Below are positions 35,658-45,985 of a stretch of 64,000 bases of DNA, piece after piece. Each line of letters begins with the position of its first letter. Position 1 is the stretch's first letter. The DNA comes from Poecilobothrus nobilitatus. Its lineage: Eukaryota > Arthropoda > Insecta > Diptera > Dolichopodidae. The notes beneath the pieces are model-generated. The model was not told the DNA's origin. It made no database searches and was given only the letters and a program-made list of their open reading frames with translations. The position numbers and the translations under genes were made by a program. The DNA lies in the NCBI GenBank assembly GCA_947095535.1, contig OX352773.1:166172438-166236437 (forward strand), written 5' to 3'.

Positions 35658-38384
35658 TTGACTAGAGAAGAACGAGATAAACTAGGCAGTCTAGTCAATA
35701 AGTTCACAAATTTATTTGCGGACCCAAATGAGAAACTGACCTATACTACTAGAGTTGTAGCCGAAATCCGAACAACAACAGCGGAACCAGTGTATTCTAA
35801 ATCATACCCGTATCCGATGGCATTAAAATTCGAAATAGATGAACAGATTAAGCAACTTTTGGAAAATGGGATAATAAAACAATCCAGATCACCATACAAC
35901 TCACCGGTTTGGATTGTTCCCAAAAAAGAGGATGCTTCAGGAAAAAAGAAGTATCGAATGGTAGTTGATTATCGGAAGCTGAACAAGATTACTATTGCAG
36001 ACAAATACCCAATTCCCGAGATAAACGAAGTTCTCTCAAATTTAGGAAAAAATCATCTGTTCTCGGTAATTGATTTGAAGAGTGGATTTCACCAGATACC
36101 GTTGAAATCAAGCGATGTTGAAAAAACAGCCTTCTCCGTGAATAATGGAAAGTACGAATTCAACAGGCTACCGTTTGGATTGAAAAATGCACCTTCAATA
36201 TTCCAAAGAGCCCTAGATGACATCCTTAGGGAACATATTGGAAAATGTTGTTATGTCTATATAGACGACATAATAATCTTTGGCAAGGATAAGGAAAGTC
36301 ACTTCCAAAATCTGGAAAAGATATTTACTACACTTGAATCAGCTAACATGAAGGTACAACTGGATAAAAGCGAATTTTTACGAAATGAAGTTGAATTCTT
36401 AGGGTTTATCATTTCGGCAGAAGGAATAAAAACTAACCCAAAGAAAGTACAGACGATTTGCGATATGCCCTTACCGAAAACTTTAAAGGATTTACGTTCA
36501 TTTTTAGGTATGTCAGGATACTACAGAAGGTTTATCTGTGACTTTGCTAAGATCGCAAAACCCCTGACATCCCTTTTAAGAGGGGAGGGAGGACGTGTGT
36601 CCAAAGCACAATCGAAAAATACTCCAATCACATTGAACAACGAGGCCGAAAAAGCCTTTCTCGAACTGAAAAATTCATTAATATCAGAAGATGTCATCCT
36701 GAAATATCCTGATTTCGATAGAGAATTCGAATTAACTACTGATGCCTCTACCTATGCGATTGGAGCAGTGTTGTCTCAAGGAAGAAAGCCAATCACATTC
36801 ATTTCTAGGACACTCACAAAAACCGAGGAATCATACGCGACTAACGAGAAGGAAATGTTAGCCATCGTTTGGTCACTAATTTCGTTAAGGAATTATTTAT
36901 ATGGATCTAAAAAACTAATAATTTTCACTGATCATCAGCCTCTTACGTATGCTTTGAGCAATAAAAATTCCAATAGCAAGTTAAAAAGATGGAAAGCCAT
37001 CCTTGAAGAGTACAACTACGAGATAAAGTACAAACCTGGCCTAACGAACGTGGTAGCTGACACGTTATCAAGATTAATAAAAAAATCAGAAATTAACACG
37101 TTAACAACGACACAACATAGTGCTGAGAGTTCCTCACAAAACTATATTCAGTTTGTGGAAGCTCCAATTAATGCGTTCAGGAACCAATTAATATTAAAAC
37201 GCGGTGATGAAATTGATTACAAACTAATTAACCCTTTTCCAGGCTATGTCCGGTATATAATAACAAGAATTGATTTCAAGGAAAAAGAACTCGTAAATAT
37301 TCTAAAAAAATATTTGAATCCGAAAACAATAAATGCAATAATAACAGAAGAAGATATCATGGGTAAGATACAACAAATTTATTCTCAACATTTTGAAAGT
37401 TATAGATTAAGATTTACGAGAATACTGGTCAAAGATATCACGGATGAAAGTCAACAGAATGAGCTCATATTAGAAGTTCACAAAAGGGCCCATAGAAATG
37501 CGCATGAAAATAAAGATCAAATAATCCGCAATTATTATTTTCCAAAAATGAATAGAAAAGTATCTACTTTGGTTACAACATGCACAGTGTGTAAGGAAAA
37601 TAAATACGATCGACACCCCAATAACCCAGAAATAAAACAAACACCAATTCCAAGCTTTGCGGGTCATACCGTACATATAGATATTTTCTCGACCGAATCA
37701 AAGTTGACTTTAACAGCGATCGATAAGTTAACCAAGTTTGCCCAAGCGAGAGTCATAGAAAGCAGATCAACAGAAAACGTCAGATTAGCATTACGGGATA
37801 TTTTGTTTTACTATGGCGTTCCAGAATGGGTCATCATAGACAACGAGAAGTCGCTAAATTCAGCTTCGATAAAGGCAATGATGGAGGATGAAATGAAAAT
37901 AAAGATTTTCACTACACCCCCATATAAAAGTGAGGTGAATGGACAAATAGAACGCTTTCATTCAACTTTATCGGAGATTATGCGATGTCTAAAAGCAGAG
38001 GGAGATAACAGAAGTTTTGAAGAATTGCTACAAAGAGCGGTAAACGAATATAACTACACCATCCACTCAGTAACCAAAAAGAAGCCCATAGAGTTATTCT
38101 TTGGTAGAGTTCCAAATATAACACCAGAGGAATTCGAGAAAACAAGACTTAGCAATATTGAAAAAATCAAGAACAAACAGATCAAAGATCTGGACCTTCA
38201 CAATAAAAAAAGGAAACAAATTAAACACTACCAACCAGGTGATATAATTTATGTAAAGCATAATAAGAGAATAGGATCTAAGTTAACACAACGCTTTAAA
38301 AAGGAAATAGTAAAGGAAAATAAAAATACAGTTATTATAACGAAATCAGGAAGAACTGTTCATAAATCAAACATAAAATCATAA
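35658..38384 (+). CDS. pol: Pol polyprotein: reverse transcriptase, RNase H, integrase
   Basis: A 908-codon intact frame counted from a TTG; it is open from 35,637 and the first in-frame ATG is codon 54, already close to the RT domain, so the true start must come from upstream. Reverse transcriptase spans about residues 60-290 with Asp139 and YIDD at 201-204. RNase H spans about 350-475 with Asp362, Glu399, Asp425 and Asp468. The integrase zinc motif is His608, His612, Cys642, Cys645; the catalytic triad is Asp675, Asp728, Glu765. The C-terminal basic tail (YQPGDIIYVK, 858-867) is typical of the group. All catalytic residues are present, with no frameshift or stop. The aspartic protease that normally precedes RT is absent; the frame begins with an HLTREE-type block at the usual protease/RT border. 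An acceptor AG at 35,646-35,647 or 35,652-35,653 would be in phase with the donor at 34,122, so a spliced start is possible but unproven. Confidence 0.93.
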   Translation: MTREERDKLGSLVNKFTNLFADPNEKLTYTTRVVAEIRTTTAEPVYSKSYPYPMALKFEIDEQIKQLLENGIIKQSRSPYNSPVWIVPKKEDASGKKKYRMVVDYRKLNKITIADKYPIPEINEVLSNLGKNHLFSVIDLKSGFHQIPLKSSDVEKTAFSVNNGKYEFNRLPFGLKNAPSIFQRALDDILREHIGKCCYVYIDDIIIFGKDKESHFQNLEKIFTTLESANMKVQLDKSEFLRNEVEFLGFIISAEGIKTNPKKVQTICDMPLPKTLKDLRSFLGMSGYYRRFICDFAKIAKPLTSLLRGEGGRVSKAQSKNTPITLNNEAEKAFLELKNSLISEDVILKYPDFDREFELTTDASTYAIGAVLSQGRKPITFISRTLTKTEESYATNEKEMLAIVWSLISLRNYLYGSKKLIIFTDHQPLTYALSNKNSNSKLKRWKAILEEYNYEIKYKPGLTNVVADTLSRLIKKSEINTLTTTQHSAESSSQNYIQFVEAPINAFRNQLILKRGDEIDYKLINPFPGYVRYIITRIDFKEKELVNILKKYLNPKTINAIITEEDIMGKIQQIYSQHFESYRLRFTRILVKDITDESQQNELILEVHKRAHRNAHENKDQIIRNYYFPKMNRKVSTLVTTCTVCKENKYDRHPNNPEIKQTPIPSFAGHTVHIDIFSTESKLTLTAIDKLTKFAQARVIESRSTENVRLALRDILFYYGVPEWVIIDNEKSLNSASIKAMMEDEMKIKIFTTPPYKSEVNGQIERFHSTLSEIMRCLKAEGDNRSFEELLQRAVNEYNYTIHSVTKKKPIELFFGRVPNITPEEFEKTRLSNIEKIKNKQIKDLDLHNKKRKQIKHYQPGDIIYVKHNKRIGSKLTQRFKKEIVKENKNTVIITKSGRTVHKSNIKS

Positions 38385-38525
38385 TGATACTCATTCTTCG
38401 TATAAACCCTACAAAATTTTTTTTTATTCTCACTTAACTCTTCTAGATAATTATCATTTACGTTTTTCTCCAAATTTTTGTTTTTGTTCATTTTCTTACT
38501 ATTATTATTCTTAATATCATTTTAG
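38385..38525 (+). promoter_or_regulatory. Pyrimidine tract and splice acceptor for env
   Basis: After the pol stop, a T/C-rich stretch with few AGs runs up to CATTTTAG (acceptor AG at 38,524-38,525). Downstream the reading frame is open into env. Phase matches the donor at 34,122/34,123. An earlier CTTCTAG near 38,447 is a weaker alternative. Confidence 0.65.
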
Positions 38526-38598
38526 GTACTTATTATACGAGTGTCTATCATTCGTCCAAATATTAGACTACACAGGATCACATGCAGTATCTATTATC

Positions 38599-40122
38599 AT
38601 GGGAGAAGCCAAGGTGCAAGAAGGAAGTTTTAGAATCATCCATACGTTTGATTTTGAAATTCTAAGGAATTCATTAGAGGAAATCAAGGACGTACTAGAA
38701 GAAGACGGAATAAAAAAAAATCACCTGCATGGGTACTTAAAATACGAAGCTTTACAGGTTCAGGATCTTTTGGATGAATTTAAAATTAGACGGAAACCAA
38801 GGTCCTTTAACTCTATAGGAACCATGTGGAAATGGATAGCTGGAAGCCCTGACCATACAGATTTTATCATGATTAAAAAGAAAATGAACAATCTCTTAGA
38901 AAATAACAATCAACAAGTTATAATAAATAAGTCTTTTGGTGATAGGATTAATAAAATAAGTAGAATTACTAATGAGCTTTTAGAGAATATTAGGTTAGGT
39001 CATGAAATAGATAATCAAAATATTCAAAAACTACAATATAAGTTAAAATTCATAAAGGAAGAAATAGTTAATATAAAATATGCCGTACATTGGGCTAAGG
39101 TAGGAATTATAAACTCATTATTGCTTTCAAAGTCAGAAATTGAAACAATTACGTCAATTTTCGACAAGGAAAATTTTCCATATTCGGACGCTGAAGAAGC
39201 TTTAAATCTTTCCAATGTAAAGGTAATAACAAATGGTACTTGCTTGCTCTACGTCATTGAAATCCCAATATCAGAAACTGATGTATTTAAAAAAATTATA
39301 GTTAAACCAATAAAATTTAACAACACTATTATTAAGCTTGATTATAAAGAAATATTATTTAGTAATAAGAAAATGTATGGAATAAAAGAAAATTGTAAAC
39401 AAATAAATTCACTAATAACATGTAATAAAGATCAAATTGTTAACATTTCAAATTCTACCTGCATTCCAAACATATTAGAAGGAAGATCATCCACCTGCAA
39501 GGTTACCAATGCTCACCATATCCCAACAATAGAAAAAATTGCCGAAGGAATTATATTATTGAATCAATTCAATGGGACTATAACAATAGATGATAAAAAA
39601 AAAACGATTATAGGAACATACCTAATTAAGTTCCAAAATTCTACAGTAATAATTAATGATATGGTATTTACATCGAAAGAAACCGTAAGCGTTAGCGTGT
39701 TACCTGCAATTTTACAACCAGAACTAATAAAAAAGGAATTTCAACAACATCTTTCTCTAGAACTTTTCAAGGACCTTCATGTCAATAATACAAATAAAAT
39801 TGAATTACTGCAAGAACGGAGTTTATTAAATCACGTATTAAGTGCTTCAAGTGTCATACCGGCAATAGCATCAATATTGGGCCTGTTTGTATTAATTGGT
39901 ATACGATATAGGAAAAAACGAGACAAGGTAATAATAAACAACATACAATCCGATCAGGCTATACCAGAAGAAATTACTACTAGCAACAATCAAACAATAA
40001 AATATACACCACCGAATTCCGCAGATTACCAAAATAGCAAACTCCAAATATTTCCGATAAATTCAGCATCAGTCAACATAAAAGCAACCCCAAGGCGAAA
40101 CTTATACAACTCTAATCTCTAG
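38599..40122 (+). CDS. env: Env, baculovirus-F-like fusion glycoprotein
   Basis: 507 codons from the first ATG; the frame is open upstream to the acceptor at 38,526, so the spliced product would be about 544 residues. Errantivirus Env proteins are class I-like fusion proteins related to baculovirus F, acting at the cell or particle surface. Visible features: a furin-like site RRKPR (64-68) followed by a hydrophobic fusion-peptide-like segment with GSPD (69-85), heptad-like helical sequence (about 90-180), five cysteines (215, 266, 275, 288, 300), N-glycosylation sequons (e.g. 212, 241, 282, 285, 325, 347, 396), one membrane anchor (about 413-434, ending IGIRYRKKR) and a ~70-residue tail. No internal stop. 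The ATG-started form alone lacks a signal peptide, which supports splicing from 34,122. Whether it is expressed or functional cannot be seen. Confidence 0.88.
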   Translation: MGEAKVQEGSFRIIHTFDFEILRNSLEEIKDVLEEDGIKKNHLHGYLKYEALQVQDLLDEFKIRRKPRSFNSIGTMWKWIAGSPDHTDFIMIKKKMNNLLENNNQQVIINKSFGDRINKISRITNELLENIRLGHEIDNQNIQKLQYKLKFIKEEIVNIKYAVHWAKVGIINSLLLSKSEIETITSIFDKENFPYSDAEEALNLSNVKVITNGTCLLYVIEIPISETDVFKKIIVKPIKFNNTIIKLDYKEILFSNKKMYGIKENCKQINSLITCNKDQIVNISNSTCIPNILEGRSSTCKVTNAHHIPTIEKIAEGIILLNQFNGTITIDDKKKTIIGTYLIKFQNSTVIINDMVFTSKETVSVSVLPAILQPELIKKEFQQHLSLELFKDLHVNNTNKIELLQERSLLNHVLSASSVIPAIASILGLFVLIGIRYRKKRDKVIINNIQSDQAIPEEITTSNNQTIKYTPPNSADYQNSKLQIFPINSASVNIKATPRRNLYNSNL

Positions 40123-40149
40123 TTTGATCGAATGAGGACATCGATATTT

Positions 40150-40160
40150 AAGGGGGGAGG
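40150..40160 (+). promoter_or_regulatory. Polypurine tract
   Basis: AAGGGGGGAGG directly abuts the 3' LTR, the expected primer for plus-strand DNA synthesis. Confidence 0.9.
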
Positions 40161-40549
40161 AGTTAACAACAGCCAAAATTATAAATTAAATTTCCAACGC
40201 ATCATATTACGATTTCACAATTTTTATTTAAATATTTTTAATAATAACATTTAACTGTCAAATCATCAAAATTAACCTGGGAAATTGGTTCAACACTATT
40301 TCTCAACATCAAAGTCACGCGTAATCAACATATGTTTGAGTCAGCATAATGCAGGTAGAACAATGCAATCAATGTAAAATTCTGATTATAGAAAATTAAT
40401 TAGAAAAGTAACTTCAAACAATAAAGTTGTGTTTTAAAAAAATAAATCAAATTGTGTTAATTTATTTTTGTTTAAATAATTTTATCAAATCTTTTTATTA
40501 AATTTTTAAAATAATTTTTTTTGGTTACTTGGAATAGAATTTTATAACT
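40161..40549 (+). repeat. 3' LTR
   Basis: 389 bp, no difference seen from 33,152-33,540. Ends TATAACT and is followed by the target duplication TATA (40,550-40,553). Provides the AATAAA signal for the 3' end of element transcripts (40,420-40,425). Confidence 0.95.
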
Positions 40550-40553
40550 TATA

Positions 40554-41098
40554 TATAATATTTTTGTATATTATATATGATATATTTGGCGTGTTTTTTT
40601 TATTTATAAACATGGTATAAAGAAGTAAAAATAAGGATAAGAGATTTTTCCTTTCAACTTTACCTCATAACACGTTAAATTCATGTAGGTTTTTATTTTC
40701 TTATAAACATAAAAAAAAATATGTATGTTTGTATATATATATATATATGTACATAGAAATGAGTGTATATTTTATTTAAGAAAAAAAAAAATAGTAATAA
40801 TGGAAATAAATAAAAAATAGTGTAAAAATGTGAAAAAGGATGCATGATATTGACGTTGGTACTATAGAATTTTTTTTTTCTTTGGCTTCTTTAAGTTTTA
40901 CCTTCATTTTTTTTTAAGTATTAAAAGAATTTTTTTACTTCATAAAATAAATGCTATAAAACGCTTGCGTTTTTTTTTTTTAATATATTTTCGTTTTATG
41001 AAATTTTAATTCTTAAGTAATGCTCCTGAAAATGGTTTTCAATTGTTTGTAGAAAGATTTTTATTTTAGTAATGCTATATAATAATGTACAAAAAAAA
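40554..41098. other. AT-rich noncoding stretch
   Basis: TA-rich right flank of the insertion, with (TA)n near 40,733-40,748. Nothing else recognised. Confidence 0.65.
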
Positions 41099-41452
41099 TA
41101 CAGGGTGTTTCATACCAAGTGAAAAGTACATTTAAAAATGGATAATAGATGTTAAGAAAAGCAAAACTTTTTAGGTGATTTTCCTTTAATCGATCTTGAT
41201 AGAATCGAAATTAAAGCCTTCATCAATACAAATTAGAAAAACAACATTAAATTTATAAATTTTCATCAGAAAATGTCATAAAACTGAAAACTGCTATTAA
41301 AATATCTATGAAAATGATAAGAAATAAATAATATGACAAAAGTTATAATAAATGAATTTAAAAATGAAATCTTAAAAATTTTTAGAGTCTAGTAAAAGTG
41401 GCCAGATATCTTGCAAAAATCTGTTACTGATTTTATTTTAGGACATCCTGTA
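41099..41452. mobile_element. Short inverted-repeat element (MITE-like)
   Basis: 354 bp, starts TACAGGGTGTTTC and ends GGACATCCTGTA, so the termini are imperfectly inverted (TACAGGRTGT). No coding capacity. The ends resemble those of many small non-autonomous DNA transposons; no clear target duplication. Confidence 0.5.
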
Positions 41453-41965
41453 TATAAATAATGTATTAGTTTTCTTAAAGGACATAAATAAATATAGAAA
41501 ACAAACAATTGTATATTACTTAAAAATAATATTTTTCTTTAAAAAAGAAATAATATTGTTAAGAAGATATTTTTTTTCAAAGGAATCATGTCATTACTTT
41601 AAAATTTCTAAAATTAAAGTATTCTATCACCGTTTTATTATCCTTTAAAAATTTATGAAATTAGAAATAAAATGCGGTTTTTAAAACCAATTAAACTCTT
41701 TTGAATTGTTTTTTTTTTCTTTTAAACGAAAATGCTAAAAAACAACTGAACCCCGAAGTACGTCTAGCTTACTTTTAAATTAAAATAATTTTTTTATATA
41801 AAAGAGCTATCATTAAAGGACCAAGTCACCAAGGACCAAGTTTAATTTTTTTGTAATCGTTTATAAATCTAAACTAGGTAAATTTGTGTGTTATTAAAAA
41901 CGCCTAAGCGAAAGCGTCAAGTTTTCTTCACGTAAAGTTTAAAAATATATTTTTTTTTTTTTTTA
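41453..41965. other. AT-rich noncoding stretch
   Basis: A short direct repeat GGACCAAGT (41,819 and 41,834). Nothing else recognised. Confidence 0.6.
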
Positions 41966-42157
41966 ATTGCATTTCTCTGCCACATAAATGTGGACAGGAA
42001 ATTACACAGCCTTTCCTGTTCAGGCGTGGCTGTAAATGTCGTAAGGGGGAATAACTCTTACAACGTGTGTGAGGTTCGACCCCACACTCCCTCGGTGTTT
42101 ACGCTGATATTATGGTGATTTTATACGCTGTTACACATTAGGCTACCGAGGCCCCTC
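41966..42157 (-). mobile_element. SINE A, full-length copy
   Basis: In reverse: GGGGCCTCGGTAGCCTAATG (A box), AAACACCGAGGGAGTGTGGG, a B box GGTCGAACCTC, a TTGTAAGAGTTATTCC block, CCCCTTACGACATTTACAGC, CCTGAACAGGAAAGGCTG and a TTTCCTGTCCAC/ATGTGGCAGAG tail. The best-preserved copy in the window. Confidence 0.8.
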
Positions 42158-42590
42158 ATTTTTAAAATAAATTCTAAATATATTTAATTTAACTTCTTTA
42201 ATATTTAAAAATTTGAAATAATACTAAAAGTTAAGTTAGTACTGTCTCTCAATCGATAATAAATTTATTTATTATTATTTTAAAGAGCGTCATTTTGCAG
42301 CACTAAACGACCGTTGCAATTTTTGATAATTGTTGCATTTTAGTTGGTGAAACGAAACTACTTAAAGTTTTACTGTCAACTTTAAATATTCTTAATAAGA
42401 TTGACTTACTTACTATTGTGGAAGTATCTAGATCTTCTTCTTCTTCCAATACCTAATTAAGGGCGTACTGACATTAGATAAATAGGTAGAAAAAGGTACA
42501 GATGCAAACATAAATCATTTTCTCATACTCTCGACCAGTTTTACTCTTAACTAAACCATTGGCAGCTTATTACATATAGCTCTAAATCGA
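42158..42590. other. AT-rich noncoding stretch
   Basis: Could include more of the adjacent LINE relic on its right side (42,430-42,590 is less AT-rich), but no motif is clear. Confidence 0.5.
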
Positions 42591-42960
42591 TTAAGTGCAC
42601 CTCCGTGAAATAGAAAAAATTATTTAAGAATAAATTCCATAGAAACTTCATATCCTTTTTGAGTAAGAGCCAGACATTCACACAATAGGTGAAAGATTGA
42701 ATTTTTTTATTTATTTTGGCAGTTTCTGCATAAGTGATATCATCCTTTTTTAACTATCTGATATGTCTATCGATCGGACAGTGTCACGTTAAAATTCTTA
42801 TTACATTATCAATATTGAGGCAATTTAAGAGTTTTGTTTAAGATCTTATATGTACCAGGTGTATTTAGCCACAGCAAAAATTCGAAGGTGTAATAAGAAC
42901 GCCGACAATCTCCATTACTATCCAAGCGAATTCTTCATGTTTTTGGAACAGAATAAGTTA
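42591..42960 (-). pseudogene. R1/LOA-like non-LTR retrotransposon relic, RNase H C-terminus
   Basis: The minus strand reads RILT-stop-HCPIDRHIR (42,768-42,800), against the usual LTGH..IG.H block; the stop is TGA where the family has Gly GGA or GGN. About 50 codons later a TYCVNVWLLLKK block matches the usual .H.LC.CP.L.. position. Other stops interrupt it. An old, dead copy. Confidence 0.6.
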
Positions 42961-45914
42961 AATATTTACTTTGTATTTATAATTCGTTCATTATCAACAA
43001 ATTATATAGTAATAATCGAAAATTAAAGGATATTTTTATTCCTCCATATTTTAATACTTAAATTGTCAATATTTTTTTGATTTATATTGAAAATCCTAAA
43101 ATAATTCTTATAAATATTAATCCACACTGTATCCATATATTATAAAAATTATTATAATTATTAAAAATATTATATTATATTAATTTAATTAAAATTAACT
43201 TAATGATTTAAATACATCCCTTAATTGACAAAACAAAATTAAATTTATTTAATAGATAAAATGAAAAATATAATTTACTTCTTTAATTAATTTAAAATTT
43301 TCTATATTATAATTATTTTCCTTTTTTTTGTTTTTTTGCAAACAAAACCTTGATATATAACATACATATATATATATATAAGTAATTATTAATTAAAAAT
43401 ACAAACAAGAAATTGATGAAGGTCAATTTTAGTATAAATGCTTCTTACATTTTTCCCTTTAATTAAATCAAAATTATGAATGGTTATTAAAAGAAAAGCA
43501 TAACACAAAAAAAAAAAACATAATTAATGCCAAAAAAAAAAAAAAATGTCAATAAAAATTAATATTCCAGGACTCATTAATGTCATATTAAAGCTAAAAT
43601 TGAAACACCATAATGGATATTTATAGGTACAGTGAAACTTTGAAAAAACGGAATATAAAATGGAATATCTTTTAAATTTTATTAAAGAAGAATAAAATTC
43701 ATTAGTCCTTTAAATAAAAGACTTTATAAAATCATGATAAAATCATAAGAACTATTGAACGGGGAGTTAAGAAATTTTAAAAATTTTCTCCACCATTACA
43801 TTATCATTGTAGCATAATAATTCTAAAGAATCTAAATATCAATTTTATCTCTTATATAGATTTTGCTACGGACTACGGACCTAGAGTCTATTGATTAATG
43901 ATTACTGTATATAAATCAAAATTTAAAATAAATAGAATAATAAAACCATACATAATAAAATTATGTATATAGACCCACATAAAGGACAGAACATGCAGAT
44001 ATTTTAAAAACTGCAATGGAAAGTAATACTGGCATGTATCTGAAATCTTGAATTTATTTTCGCAAATTAAACTGAAACTTAGAAATCTCATCTTATTTTT
44101 TAGATCTTAATTCAAAATATTAGTCGAATCATAGTAAGTCCAAAAAATTTTTGTTCGACAGCGTAAATTTTGTTTTTGTTCTTGTTTTTTATTTTGACCA
44201 AATTTTTATATGGTCTTATTGAGGAAAAAAAAGTTATTAAACCTATTCTGTTATTTTCTTAACAGACTTGAAATTCATTCTTATTTATCTCTAAAAAGAA
44301 AAATAATTAACTAGATCTATGATCCCAGTCATAAGTCGGATATCAGAACACTTATCTAATAAATATGTCTGTAAGTTCTAAAAGATAAAAATGAATACTG
44401 CAATTAGAAAACAAATCAGAGCGATTCATTTGAGAAATAGAGAGGGAAAGACAAAAAAATTCTAACGATTAACATTATTATTCTAGAATTAAAAGATCGA
44501 AGAAAAGATAGCAAAAATTGAATTTAATTTTAACTCATCTACAGTTCTATAAATCCGCCGAATCAACGGACAAATTATCTAATTATTTTAACCACCAAAT
44601 ATTATATTAAATCTCTATTGACACTTTTCATATTTATAAAATATTTTTAAAATTATGAAATATTTAAATAATAAATTAAAATATTGTATGCTTTATCGAA
44701 ACTCTACTGAACGCTCCGATATACATACATAGGTATATACATTTACACATATTATAAATATCAGAAATTTATCAATTGTAAAACTTTAAATAGAATCTTT
44801 ATAATATTTATTATTCCTCTTTTTTAATTTTAATTCTTTTGTTTTTGTTTTTTTTTTTTGGAAACTCTAGAAGGACTACTTTTAGGCCTATGTAACCCAT
44901 TATAATCTATACATTTAAAATATTTCCTATTTCTTTGGAAATATAATTTTGTTTTTGTTTTTTTTTTTTTTTTGTTTTGTTGGTATTCTTTTCAGCTTTT
45001 AATTTTTTTTATTTATTTTTCTTATTTTTTTTTTCGAATTCAGAGTAAAGGATACAAAAGGACAATTTAAACACATAAACTCACACTTTACATATATATA
45101 CACTTATAGCACATTACTTGTTATAAAAAATAATATATGTATACATTATAATGTATAATATAACAAATAAATGAAATGTTGTTTTCAGGATATTCAACAC
45201 TTACCAACTTTTTTTTTTTTTTCTTGAGAAAACTTAATGGTTAAACTCGACATTTTATAACCACAAAAAGAGAAAAGAAAGAATACAAAAATGAATACAT
45301 AGATACAAAATATAAAATTGATGAAAAGAAAAAAAAAAAAATTCATAAAAATATGAACAGATGCCATAATAATAGAAAAATTTTTCTAAATGCTCATTAG
45401 GTGACCACAAGGAATTGAAAAAGAAGGAAAAACAGAAGTTTTTTTTTTGTGTCCTATTTTCTTTTTTATCCTTTTTTTGTTTTTTTTTTCTTTTACATTC
45501 CTTTTGATCGACTTGACTCAGTTTTTTAAAACTCTGTACGGGGACACCCTTTTATTTTATTTTTGTTGTTTTTGTTTTTGATTCTTAAGAAAAGCTTTAG
45601 GGCATTTTTTTCTATTCAATGAATAAAACAAATTTAATTTTTTCTATAATATCTGCATGAAAATAATTTTTTTCTTCTTTTAATATGAAATGTGAAATGT
45701 CATTAAGCGCAGTAATGAACAACATAAAATGAACGTGCCAGAAAATTTCTGTCATTTATTTTCAATTATTGATATTTACATAAGTTTTAAACTTTTTTTT
45801 CAAAAAAGAATTTTTTGATTTTTCTATATTATCTACTGAAAATTTTCAGTTATAAAATTCAATCATATATTAAAAAGTCAATCAAGTTATACTTCGATAA
45901 TCTTTACTTTAATT
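42961..45914. other. AT-rich noncoding stretch
   Basis: Simple A/T-rich DNA with many long poly-T tracts (44,850-45,500). The small frame at 43,888-44,091 shows no features of a gene. Confidence 0.65.
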
Positions 45915-45985
45915 TGAATTATGACGTAGTGTTTAAGTCGCGTACCTTTCATTCGAAATATTCTTGGGTTCAAATTGCGTTCAGA
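45915..45985 (+). mobile_element. SINE B, tRNA-like head
   Basis: A-box-like GACGTAGTGTTTAAGTCGC and B box GGGTTCAAATTGC (near 45,967) at tRNA-like spacing, matching the head at 51,540-51,618 in reverse. No SINE B tail follows, so it is truncated. The 62-codon frame across it is accidental. Confidence 0.65.

Larger units (their letters stand above)
33152..40549 (+). mobile_element. Errantivirus-type LTR retrotransposon (Ty3/gypsy), gag/protease-less
   Basis: A 7,398-bp insertion: 5' LTR, primer site, a long leader, RT-RNase H-integrase ORF, env ORF, polypurine tract, 3' LTR. LTR ends AGTTA...TAACT, the TATA duplication, and an env ORF after pol all fit the Errantivirus group of Metaviridae. 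The LTRs appear identical over 389 bp, so insertion was recent. The part that should encode Gag and protease (between about 34,123 and 35,636) has no frame over 60 codons. The pol frame begins at the protease/RT border. The copy is therefore probably non-autonomous for particle formation, although RT, integrase and Env frames are intact. Confidence 0.93.

Noticed and set aside
37470..37676. Minus-strand frames inside pol and env (also 35,741-35,923 and 39,024-39,215)
   Set aside because: Shadows of the intact plus-strand pol and env frames.
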